Source: Acinetobacter sp. ANC 4558 (GTDB lineage Bacteria; Pseudomonadota; Gammaproteobacteria; Pseudomonadales; Moraxellaceae). From it: 64,000 nucleotides of DNA. Position numbers and translations under genes: made by a program. The stretch's first letter is position 1, and each line of letters starts with the position of its first letter. The DNA is taken from NCBI RefSeq assembly GCF_002135375.1, contig NZ_NEGH01000005.1, forward strand, positions 130,753 through 194,752, written 5' to 3'. Below, piece after piece: positions 38,521-46,952 of this stretch. The notes beneath the pieces were generated by a model. The model saw only the letters and a list, made by a program, of their open reading frames with translations, was not told the DNA's origin and made no database searches.

Positions 38521-39681
38521 ATGAAACAAATACCCTCTCCTTTACAACTTGCAATCAGTGCCACTTTCATTATGGCAATTGGAATGGGTTTCGGTCGCTT
38601 TGCTTTTACCGCAATTTATCCACACATGGTAGAAGAAAAAGTACTCAGCTTATCTGCTGGTGGTATTGCCGCATCTATTAATTATGCAGGTTATCTTTTA
38701 GGTGCTTTAATTTCAGTTAAAATCCGTGCATATCATGCTCATTATTTTTGCTTATGGTCAATAATCGGAACTATTTTTTGTTTAGGTATTCTTTCGACTC
38801 CCCATTCTGTTATTACCATTATTCTCATACGTGGTATTGCTGGTGTCTTCAGCGCATTGGCAATGGTATCTGCATCATTATGGCTTCTCAGCCATCATAA
38901 ACTCATACACTTCACTCCATTTTTATATTCAGGTGTCGGTTTAGGTATTTTCTTGTCTGCCGAATTAATTGTTGTAGGGACTTTCCTCAATCTATCCAGT
39001 CAAGGCTTATGGCTATTACTTGCCCTATTCAGTGTATTCATAGGGTTATTCACCGTACGTCATTTAATTATAAAAACAGCTATTGATCATGAAAAAATCA
39101 CTATAAAACCAATCATTTTTAAATCTACAATCACTCAATCTTTACCGATCATCATCATTTATGGCTTAGCTGGGTTTGGCTATATTATCACTGCCACATA
39201 CTTACCTCTTTTAGTCAAACATGCTTTACCTAATCTAGATTCTGCCCATGTTTGGGCAATATTTGGTTTAAGTGCAATTCCATCATGTTTTATTTGGCAC
39301 AAACTCCATCAACACTACGGTACACGTATTGCGCTTTCTGCAAATTTGATCATTCAAGCTTTTGGGGTGATTTTACCTAACGTCTCAACTTCAACATTTG
39401 GATATCTGCTTAGTGCCTTTTTAGTTGGCGGTACATTCATGGGAACAGTGACCATTACCATGCCTGTTGCGCAATCTATTGCAAAACAAACAAAACGTAA
39501 TTTGTTGGCCATCATGACTATTTTTTTTAGTATTGGACAAATTATGGGACCATTGGTTACAAATACATTATTTGCTATTACACATTCGTTTAATAGTGCT
39601 TTATATGTCGCATCGATAGCATTATTAATTGCTTCATTGATAAGCATAAAAAGTAATTTATTTTTAAAATTTTCTCATTAA
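38521..39681 (+). CDS. MFS transporter, YbfB/YjiJ family
   Basis: 386 residues with about twelve membrane helices. The first helix contains MGFGRFAFTAIYPHM, the family hallmark. Members are predicted efflux or uptake permeases of unknown substrate. It is divergent from the LysR gene and probably under its control. The ribosome site is weak. Confidence 0.88.
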   Translation: MKQIPSPLQLAISATFIMAIGMGFGRFAFTAIYPHMVEEKVLSLSAGGIAASINYAGYLLGALISVKIRAYHAHYFCLWSIIGTIFCLGILSTPHSVITIILIRGIAGVFSALAMVSASLWLLSHHKLIHFTPFLYSGVGLGIFLSAELIVVGTFLNLSSQGLWLLLALFSVFIGLFTVRHLIIKTAIDHEKITIKPIIFKSTITQSLPIIIIYGLAGFGYIITATYLPLLVKHALPNLDSAHVWAIFGLSAIPSCFIWHKLHQHYGTRIALSANLIIQAFGVILPNVSTSTFGYLLSAFLVGGTFMGTVTITMPVAQSIAKQTKRNLLAIMTIFFSIGQIMGPLVTNTLFAITHSFNSALYVASIALLIASLISIKSNLFLKFSH

Positions 39682-39800
39682 TTTTTAAGCGAAAAGTTTC
39701 ACGATAAATATATTAATGAGCGCTATTCAGTTCATGGGATAATGTTCTAAAAGTCTTAACCATAATTTAAGAAGCTCATATAGCGACCATTTATTTTAAT

Positions 39801-40709
39801 TTAATACTGAATTTTCCAAGGGTTTTCCTTAACCTTTTGTTGAATAAACTGAATAAAGCATCTAATTCTAGGGCTCTGTAATTTTCTATTTGCATAAATT
39901 AAATACTGTGGCTCAGTAATTCCAGAACTAAAATCTCTCAAAATAGGAATCAGCCTTCCTTGTTTAATATCTTCACCGATATGATAATCTGCTAGCCTTA
40001 CAATACCTTCTCCTCTTAATGCTAAGTCTCGAAGAAAAGTACCTTGAGAAAAAGAAGCTATCGGCTTTACAGGAATGATTAAACTTTCATCATTTTTAAC
40101 AAAATCCCAATTATTCCAACTACTTGAAAAACTAAAATGAAAACAGCGATGTTTCAGTAAGTCTTGAGGACTACTTGGTATTCCATATTTTTGTAGATAT
40201 TTAGGTGATGCACATGTTATCCACTCACTGTCTCCAATTCTGGTTGCAATTCGTGAAGAAGACGGAAGTATTCCGCCATATATTGCAAGATCAACCCCTC
40301 TATCAAAATCATCTTGATATATCGCATTTAGTTCAAAATCTACACTTAATGATGGATAAGACGCTAAAAACTCTGGCAGCCAAGGTAATATCTGATGCTG
40401 TGCAAATGTTGGCATGGTTCTGATTTTAAGAACACCACTAATTCGGGTTGGAAAAGCTTCCGCTAAAGAATCAGCTTCTTGCATTGCTGCAACAACATTT
40501 TTAGCACTTTTTAAATATGCCGCACCCTCTTCAGTTAAAGTCACCTTTCTAGCTCCTCGTATAACCAAACGGACACCTAACCGATTTTCAAGTCGAGTAA
40601 TTAATTTACTCATTGCAGATGGGGTGAGATCATTAGCACGGGCCGCCGCTGAAAAACTTCCATGTTCAAATGCCCATATAAATGCCATTAATTGTCGATA
40701 ATTATCCAT
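39801..40709 (-). CDS. LysR-family transcriptional regulator
   Basis: About 302 residues if started at the ATG at 40709 (MDNYRQLMAFIWAFEHGSF); longer starts at 40745 or beyond are possible but have poorer ribosome sites. DNA-binding segment SFSAAARANDLTPSAMSKLI, then an effector domain. The layout, about 170 bp back-to-back with the cupin and glycerol-dehydrogenase-like genes, is that of a local activator. Effector unknown. Confidence 0.88.
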   Translation of the reverse strand: MDNYRQLMAFIWAFEHGSFSAAARANDLTPSAMSKLITRLENRLGVRLVIRGARKVTLTEEGAAYLKSAKNVVAAMQEADSLAEAFPTRISGVLKIRTMPTFAQHQILPWLPEFLASYPSLSVDFELNAIYQDDFDRGVDLAIYGGILPSSSRIATRIGDSEWITCASPKYLQKYGIPSSPQDLLKHRCFHFSFSSSWNNWDFVKNDESLIIPVKPIASFSQGTFLRDLALRGEGIVRLADYHIGEDIKQGRLIPILRDFSSGITEPQYLIYANRKLQSPRIRCFIQFIQQKVKENPWKIQY

Positions 40710-40877
40710 AAAATTTTGCCTATTCTCATTGGAGTTCTTTTCCATATTACATTTTTTTATTCGATTAGCCGTGCCTCTCATTCACATATAGTTTGAATTA
40801 GGCGCAATCTTCATATCGAATGCTTTTGATAAGATCTTTCTCACACAAGTCAAAGATGTTATTTCAAGGAGAATGCT

Positions 40878-41426
40878 ATGCTTGAGCAAAGAAACCCCGA
40901 TTTTTCAGCAAATAAAGAATTAATGCCATTTCAATTACCTCAAGTTCCCTATATGTCTCCAGATCTTGTCATTCCTGGCGTACTTGATGAATATTTGAAA
41001 GATGATCATTTATGGGTTCCAACGTCCGAGGCGGTCAGCTTTAAACCCCTACTTTTTAACACAAGTACTGGTTATTACATTAATTTATTACGTGTGCGAA
41101 AAAGCGGTGTGCTTTCACGTCATCGTCATACTGGAGCTGTGCATGCCTTTGTTCTTAAAGGTCGTTGGTATTATTTAGAACATGATTGGATTGCAGAAGA
41201 GAAGTCTTTTGCTTATGAGCCACCAGGTGAAACACATACATTGTTTGTTCCTGAAGATGTGAGTGAAATGATCACCTTATTTATCGTACATGGGGGTTAT
41301 ACCTACGTAGATCCATATGGAAATGCTGTGGGATATGAAGATGTATTTACAAAATTAGAAGCAACTCGAGCACACTATAAAAGCCTTGGGTTACCCGACA
41401 GTGAATTAGAAAAAATTATTCGCTAA
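40878..41426 (+). CDS. Cupin, 2,4'-dihydroxyacetophenone dioxygenase family
   Basis: 182 residues of a single cupin. The metal motif is visible as RHRHTGAVHAFVLKG (82-96) and the second cupin motif as PPGETHTL (about 115-122). Homologues include the Fe-dependent dioxygenase that cleaves 2,4'-dihydroxyacetophenone to 4-hydroxybenzoate and formate. Most family members are untested, so the substrate is inferred. AAGGAG ribosome site. It is followed by a terminator-like hairpin and the alcohol-dehydrogenase gene, and faces a divergent LysR regulator. Confidence 0.85.
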   Translation: MLEQRNPDFSANKELMPFQLPQVPYMSPDLVIPGVLDEYLKDDHLWVPTSEAVSFKPLLFNTSTGYYINLLRVRKSGVLSRHRHTGAVHAFVLKGRWYYLEHDWIAEEKSFAYEPPGETHTLFVPEDVSEMITLFIVHGGYTYVDPYGNAVGYEDVFTKLEATRAHYKSLGLPDSELEKIIR

Positions 41427-41444
41427 TCACAGACAATATAATCA

Positions 41445-41480
41445 AAAAATGCCAATTCATTTCAGGATTGGCATTTTTAT
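41445..41480 (+). terminator. Hairpin between cupin and dehydrogenase genes
   Basis: AAAAATGCCAAT (41445-41456) pairs with ATTGGCATTTTT (41467-41478), followed by ATTTTT. It probably lowers read-through into the downstream gene, which has its own AAGGA ribosome site. Confidence 0.85.
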
Positions 41481-41507
41481 TTTTATCAAACCAATAAAGG
41501 ATTAAAT

Positions 41508-42599
41508 ATGTTAAAAATTATGGGATTTCCAGGTGAATATATTCAAGGACAGCATGCACTTTTACATCTTGGTGAAGTGAGTCAAAAATATCGCTTTAAA
41601 CACATTTGTATTATTTATGATCCGATCACTGAAGGGAAAATTTTAACCAAGGTAACAGATGCATTAGATCAATCTAAAATTCAATATATTACTTTTAAAT
41701 TTTCGGGTGAGTGCACATATGAAACGATTGAATACTTAAGTCAAAATATGCTGGAACATCATGTAGATGCCTTAATTGCACTCGGGGGTGGTAAGGCTAT
41801 GGATACCACTAAAGGAATTTCAAAACAGTTAAATTTACCTATTATTATTTGTCCTACAGTAGCATCAAGTGATGCGCCAACCAGTCGACTCATTATTATT
41901 TATGATAAAAACCATAAAGTTCAAGCAGTAGAAAAAACCCAACGTAATCCAGACATTGTGATTGTAGACTTAGATACGATTGTACATGCACCCGCACGAT
42001 TTTTTGCAGCTGGAATTGGGGATGCAATAAGTAAAATGTTCGAAGTTAATCAATGTAAAAATGCGAATGGTCTAAATTCATTTGGGACTCCACCATTAGA
42101 AATGACCTTGCTCTTAGCAAATCATACATATATGAATCTCATCACTTGGGGGAAAGCTGCTTATGAAGATGTTAAACAAAAAAAAATTACACCTGCCGTT
42201 GAACAAGTTGTCGAGTCAACTGTATTACTAAGTGGATTAAGTTTCGAAAGTGGTGGACTTTCTTTAGCACATGCATTAATTCGTGGTCTCACGTCTATCC
42301 CAGAATTATCTACAAAATTACATGGCGAACTGGTTGCATATGGAACGATTGTTCAAGCAATCCTAGAAAAAAGGGAACAATGCTTTCTTCTAGAACTTAT
42401 CTTATTTTTACGATCAATCGGATTACCTACAACTTTAGATGACCTTGGTTTTAAGGATGTATTATCTCATGGTCAACTCGATACGATTGTGAGCAATACA
42501 TTAGATAATTCTTATAGTAAAAATTTTATACCCGTAATCACTGCAGATGCCCTTAAAAAAGCAATTCTTTATACTCATCATTTGAAGTATGAAAACTAA
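41508..42599 (+). CDS. Iron-containing alcohol dehydrogenase, glycerol-dehydrogenase-like
   Basis: 363 residues in the GldA branch of the metal-dependent dehydrogenases. NAD-binding is seen in LGGGKAMDTTKGI (about 92-104) and PTVASSDAPTS, and the metal ligands are Asp in GIGDAISK (about 171), His in LSLAHALIRGL (about 254) and His in KLHGELVAYG (about 271). It would oxidise an alcohol or hydroxyketone with NAD. Being downstream of the cupin suggests a shared catabolic task; the substrate is unknown. Confidence 0.85.
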   Translation: MLKIMGFPGEYIQGQHALLHLGEVSQKYRFKHICIIYDPITEGKILTKVTDALDQSKIQYITFKFSGECTYETIEYLSQNMLEHHVDALIALGGGKAMDTTKGISKQLNLPIIICPTVASSDAPTSRLIIIYDKNHKVQAVEKTQRNPDIVIVDLDTIVHAPARFFAAGIGDAISKMFEVNQCKNANGLNSFGTPPLEMTLLLANHTYMNLITWGKAAYEDVKQKKITPAVEQVVESTVLLSGLSFESGGLSLAHALIRGLTSIPELSTKLHGELVAYGTIVQAILEKREQCFLLELILFLRSIGLPTTLDDLGFKDVLSHGQLDTIVSNTLDNSYSKNFIPVITADALKKAILYTHHLKYEN

Positions 42600-42603
42600 A
42601 ATG

Positions 42604-42630
42604 TTAAAGGGAGATTATTTCTCCCTTTAA
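42604..42630. terminator. Bidirectional terminator between dehydrogenase and SDR genes
   Basis: TTAAAGGGAG (42604-42613) pairs with CTCCCTTTAA (42621-42630) around a 7-nt loop. It is immediately beside the stop codons of two convergent genes. Confidence 0.75.
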
Positions 42631-42632
42631 TC

Positions 42633-43403
42633 TTATCGCATTAACCAACCACCAGCGACATCAATCACCTGCCCCGTGACAAAGCTGCTCTGATCTGAAG
42701 CAAGAAATTCCACAACTTTTTCAACTTCAGATGTTGCACCAAGTCGACCTAATGGTGTCTCGTCTATAACAGATTGGTTAAAGTGCTCACCAGCCTCAAA
42801 GACCATTGGTGTTTCAATACGTCCAGGAGCTATAGCATTAACATGGATGTTATATTGACCTAACTCTCCAGCTAAATGCCGCGTTAATCCGATAATTGCC
42901 GATTTACTTGTGCTGTAATGGCATGCTACCACCGATAAATATGCATTTGCTGCAACAGAAGATGTATTAATAATTTTACCAAACCGATTTTTAATCATTT
43001 CAGGAACAAGTAAATGACTAAAATAAAAGCTACCATTTAAATTAACATTGATGACCTGTTGCCATTCTTCTACAGGTAGTTCCCATATTTTATAAGCTTT
43101 ACCTTGATGCTTAGGTGAAATTCCTGCATTATTAATGAGCGTGTCCATAAAACCAAGCTCATTTGAAAAATAGATATAAGCTGCCTGACAGGACTCATAA
43201 TCTGAAATATCGGTCACAAAAGAACGAACCTTATACCCTTTTCTTGCAAGTTTTAAATGTATTTCACTTAAATATTGCTGATGATTATCCACCAATGCGA
43301 CTGTAGCTCCCAACTGAGCAAAATGTTCTGCAATTGCTGCACCTATTCCATGAGCAGCGCCTGTAATTAAAATATTTCGACCCATAAATTGTAATTGATT
43401 CAT
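42633..43403 (-). CDS. Short-chain dehydrogenase/reductase
   Basis: About 256 residues from the ATG at 43403. Rossmann motif TGAAHGIG (about 15-22), NNAG (about 90-93) and the catalytic YSTSK are all present, so it should be an active NAD(P)-dependent oxidoreductase. The C-terminal VTGQVIDVAGGW is typical of FabG-like enzymes. It follows the MHS transporter gene by 66 bp on the same strand, and the two probably form an operon for import and oxidation of one compound. Substrate unknown. Confidence 0.9.
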   Translation of the reverse strand: MNQLQFMGRNILITGAAHGIGAAIAEHFAQLGATVALVDNHQQYLSEIHLKLARKGYKVRSFVTDISDYESCQAAYIYFSNELGFMDTLINNAGISPKHQGKAYKIWELPVEEWQQVINVNLNGSFYFSHLLVPEMIKNRFGKIINTSSVAANAYLSVVACHYSTSKSAIIGLTRHLAGELGQYNIHVNAIAPGRIETPMVFEAGEHFNQSVIDETPLGRLGATSEVEKVVEFLASDQSSFVTGQVIDVAGGWLMR

Positions 43404-43469
43404 ACTTTTCTTGATCTCGGATGTGATGTTAAAAGCCACAAAGACATGGCTTTTTGGGATGGCTAATTA

Positions 43470-44768
43470 TTATTTAATCTTATCTAGATCAATCCCTTTA
43501 TTATTCTTCCAAGTAAGTACCGCAATACATGCACATATCGAGACAATTATGAGATAAATATTAAAAATCCACCCTTTATCAATTGAATATAACCATGTAT
43601 TCATAAATGATGCTGTTCCACCAAATATGGCAATTGCCAATGACATAAAAAAGCCTAGAAAGTTTGTTCTATATTTAGTTGGAATTTGTTCTGACATTGC
43701 AGCAGGTTTACAGGACATCAAAAAACCCATCGTAAAGAGACCAATACTTTGTGCCACGAGTAATGTCCACGGTTCAGAACTAATTAAACTCCATAATGGG
43801 AAAAGTAACAGTGAAGATCCAATATAAGTAATTAACGAGTTAGCATTTCTACCAATAAAATCAGATAATAATCCTTGAAAAGGAAGACAAATTAAATAAA
43901 TTACCTGTGCAATACAACTCATCATAAATGCATCTTTTGCTGGCATATTTTGTATGCTAATTGCATAAATTGCCGCACATGTAACCCAGGTATAAAATGT
44001 CAGCGTAGAACCTGCTTCATAGAAAAATAATTTCATCCCTGACTTAATGATCTTTGGTAAAGGCCATATCACCTCTTCTACATCTGCTGTAGCTTGTCCT
44101 TCAATATGTGTTTCAATCATATTACGGCGCAAATAGATAGCAAAGAATGCCAGACCACCACCTATAGCAAATGGGATTCGCCATGCCCATTCATACATTT
44201 GTGCCTCTGTATAAATTTGGTTTAACAAAACGACAAAAAGCGTTGCGAGCAGTGAACCTGTTCCAACTGCAAAAAATGACATACTTGACCATAGACCACG
44301 TCTTTTAGGCGGTGCTATTTCTGCAATATATGCATAAGAGGTCGCAGTTTCTCCACCATGAGCAAAACCTTGTATTAATCTCGCAATCAGTAATAGTCCT
44401 GAAGCCCAAGCACCAATCTGCTCAAATGAAGGAATAAATGCAATCATTAAACTCGCTAGTGCCATCATAACCATCGTCACTAACATAATATTTTTACGAC
44501 CATACTTATTGGCTAATGGACCAAATACAAACCCACCAATTGGTCTAGATACAAAACCTACAGCAAAAACAGCCAGTGTACTCAACAAAGCTGATGTTGG
44601 ATTTGATTTATCAAACAATGCAGTCGCAATATATACAGATGCTACAGCATAAATTGTCCAGTCATACCACTCTAATAAATTGCCAACTCCACTGGCAACC
44701 AAGGATTTTTTTACCTCTTTACTTACTTTTTGCTGTGACTTTGACTCAATATCAGAAAAACTCGTCAT
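43470..44768 (-). CDS. MFS transporter, metabolite:H+ symporter (MHS) type
   Basis: 432 residues, twelve predicted helices. GVGNLLEWYDWTIYA at the start of helix 1, and the loop FGPLANKYGRKN, place it with the MHS family (KgtP, ProP, ShiA and relatives), which import carboxylates, betaines or shikimate with protons. Upstream of the SDR gene on the same strand. The exact substrate cannot be read from sequence. Confidence 0.88.
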   Translation of the reverse strand: MTSFSDIESKSQQKVSKEVKKSLVASGVGNLLEWYDWTIYAVASVYIATALFDKSNPTSALLSTLAVFAVGFVSRPIGGFVFGPLANKYGRKNIMLVTMVMMALASLMIAFIPSFEQIGAWASGLLLIARLIQGFAHGGETATSYAYIAEIAPPKRRGLWSSMSFFAVGTGSLLATLFVVLLNQIYTEAQMYEWAWRIPFAIGGGLAFFAIYLRRNMIETHIEGQATADVEEVIWPLPKIIKSGMKLFFYEAGSTLTFYTWVTCAAIYAISIQNMPAKDAFMMSCIAQVIYLICLPFQGLLSDFIGRNANSLITYIGSSLLLFPLWSLISSEPWTLLVAQSIGLFTMGFLMSCKPAAMSEQIPTKYRTNFLGFFMSLAIAIFGGTASFMNTWLYSIDKGWIFNIYLIIVSICACIAVLTWKNNKGIDLDKIK

Positions 44769-45553
44769 GGCTATTTCAATCCATTAAATTAATTAGAAAA
44801 TTTCGGCATTCCAATATTAAGTTCGATAGAACTCATCCTTTGCCTCTAAGAATTCTTACATAATTTTGACGGTCTAATGATGAAGGTAGTTCAAGCGGAT
44901 TGTGAATTTAAGGAACACTTTAATAGATGACATTTATAAATATCAACACGCTATCAACCTTGTAGATGATCGCGATATTGAACAATTTTATAATGAATAT
45001 AAGGTTCTAAAAGACCTAGACTTTTATAGGCTAAATCAAAGCGTAAATGACTTTTTATATCCTGATGGCATCAACTCTTCCCAATGGCCATTTCCCATAA
45101 TTTCCGTATAGATTATCCAATGTATTAATATAAAAAACACTGAAATATCACCATAATTTTTGATCACCATGATTAATGAAATCAAAATTTAGATAGATAG
45201 AATCATGGAATAAAGTTTTTCTCTTTACAAAATTCTGAAGACTATAATCAGTTTTCTTTCGAATTTTACTCACCTTGCTAAAAATCCGTCTCAGACTATT
45301 GTTACATCAATATTTTATAAGATTATGATGGATTTTCCACAATGCATCGCTCCATATTCACGCTATCAATATGAAATAAAAATGCTTATCTATTAATATC
45401 TTAATAAATTGCCTAAAGCCTATACCCATAAAAACATAATGCATTGCATAGCTATCAAAATGATTATCACACTTGAACGAATTAAAATCCGCGTGAAGGC
45501 ATTTAATAATATAAATGCCTTCCAGCAAATAAATAGAACTTAAGCGCTGACAT
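44769..45553. other. Gene-poor stretch of about 785 bp
   Basis: A frame at 44902-45111 (69 codons, GTG start, weak ribosome site) encodes a charged helical peptide that I cannot place; it may be a decayed N-terminal fragment of a larger gene. The rest is A+T-rich with no defendable feature except the hairpin at 45495-45522. Confidence 0.35.
45495..45522 (-). terminator. Hairpin downstream of the BASS transporter gene
   Basis: GAAGGCATTTA (45495-45505) pairs perfectly with TAAATGCCTTC (45512-45522). Only a short T-run follows on the minus strand, so termination may be partial. Confidence 0.6.
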
Positions 45554-46402
45554 TCAGCGTTTTTCTCTCATGACGATCGTGCCAAAAATAATTGCAAAAA
45601 TGTACATAAATAATGAATATACAACAGCAGGTATTGCAATTGTAGGATTAGCTAAAACAGTTAATGCAATCGTAATGGCTAAAGTACTATTATGAATCCC
45701 TATTTCAAATGAACATGCACGTGCCTGAAAACTACTCACACCCACAAGTTTTGGTATGAAATATCCAAGAGTTAAACTTAAAAAACAGAAGAGTGCAGTC
45801 ACAGTCCCAATTTGCAAAATATATTCTAAAATTTGATCTTTTTGACTATATATTGCCCCCACAATAATCGTTACAAGAAATGCTACAGCAAAATATTTAA
45901 CAAATTTTTCAATTTTATGGGCAAATTTCGGCAAATACGCTCGAATCAACATGCCAATAATAACAGGCACTAAAATAATAATAAAAACCTGTATGATTTT
46001 ACTAAATTGAAGCCCGACTTGTTGGGTATCATTCAAGAAATAACTCAACGAAAGATTTAAAATTAATGGTAAGGTAAATGCTGCGATTATAGAGTTTATT
46101 GCTGTAAGGGTCACATTAAGTGCAATATCGCCTTTATACAAATAACTGAAAATATTTGCAGTTGGTCCACCTGGAGATGCTGCCAGAAGCATCACACCAA
46201 CCGACAATAACGGTGGTAAAGAAAATAATTTACATATAATAAAGGCCAAGCTAACCAATAATACTAACTGACAAAATAACGCGGTGATAATCGCTTTAGG
46301 ATGCTTTCTCACGCGTTTAAAATCATTGATTGTTAATTCTAAGCCTAGACCAATCATGACTATGGCTAAACCAATTGGTAACAGTGTTAAAAAAATATTC
46401 AT
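45554..46402 (-). CDS. Bile acid:sodium symporter (BASS) family transporter
   Basis: 282 residues, nine to ten predicted membrane helices. ASPGGPTANIFSYLYKGD and FEIGIHNSTLAITIAL are the two discontinuous core-helix motifs of the family. Bacterial BASS proteins carry organic anions (pantoate, 2-oxo acids, steroids) with sodium; this one's substrate is unknown. Ribosome site AAGGA. It is on the opposite strand to the TonB receptor. Confidence 0.9.
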   Translation of the reverse strand: MNIFLTLLPIGLAIVMIGLGLELTINDFKRVRKHPKAIITALFCQLVLLVSLAFIICKLFSLPPLLSVGVMLLAASPGGPTANIFSYLYKGDIALNVTLTAINSIIAAFTLPLILNLSLSYFLNDTQQVGLQFSKIIQVFIIILVPVIIGMLIRAYLPKFAHKIEKFVKYFAVAFLVTIIVGAIYSQKDQILEYILQIGTVTALFCFLSLTLGYFIPKLVGVSSFQARACSFEIGIHNSTLAITIALTVLANPTIAIPAVVYSLFMYIFAIIFGTIVMREKR

Positions 46403-46894
46403 TTTTACATCCTTGTTTCAACTCATTATTTAATATGGTTTTAATTCTTAATATTTAGAGTATAAATGAAAAATCAACAAGTATTGAAAAGTAAAAAAAA
46501 CTATACAGTTATAAAACTATGTTTATATTTAATGATCATTTTTAGAGTTTATTTAAAGAAATTTAAACCATTTGTTGAACTTCACTAGGTATAAGCATGA
46601 ATGGCTATAAATATTGGCAGAGAGCACACTTTTTACTCACTTGAATCGAAAGTAAATTCACTTATTATAAAAATTTATACTTTCAAATTTTATCTTTTCA
46701 GCACATACATTGTGTGCTGTCTTTGTTCATATTTATTTCTATTTTTAGTGCTAAATCCTGAGCATATGATTATTCATCAACTGTACTTTAGATCATCTAA
46801 AACTCTATTTAGAGCCGATTATTAAGCACGACATCATTCAATAAATCAGACAAACAGTGAATGAATTTCAATTCAATGAAACTTCATCTTTCAC
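46403..46894. other. Intergenic region between BASS and TonB receptor genes
   Basis: A+T-rich. It contains the BASS promoter and, at its right end, the receptor promoter. Short frames inside it have no gene character. Confidence 0.4.
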
Positions 46895-46926
46895 TATACT
46901 TTTAAATGCAAATGATTATAATTCAG
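46895..46926 (+). promoter_or_regulatory. Promoter -10 box with overlapping Fur-like box
   Basis: TATACT (46895-46900), then AATGATTATAATT (46911-46923), 11 of 13 matches to the Fur core AATGATAATCATT. Transcription would start near 46907, so a start codon before this point is not usable. Iron repression of the receptor is expected. Confidence 0.6.
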
Positions 46927-46952
46927 AATTATTTCTCCCTTGGTATTCTCCT

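Noticed and set aside
44902..45111. 69-codon frame that could be a decayed enzyme fragment
   Set aside because: Weak start, no ribosome site, no recognisable motif; only mentioned in the gap entry.
46601..46825. 74-codon plus-strand frame upstream of the TonB receptor
   Set aside because: Low-complexity Phe/Leu/Tyr content typical of translated A+T-rich spacer; no ribosome site.
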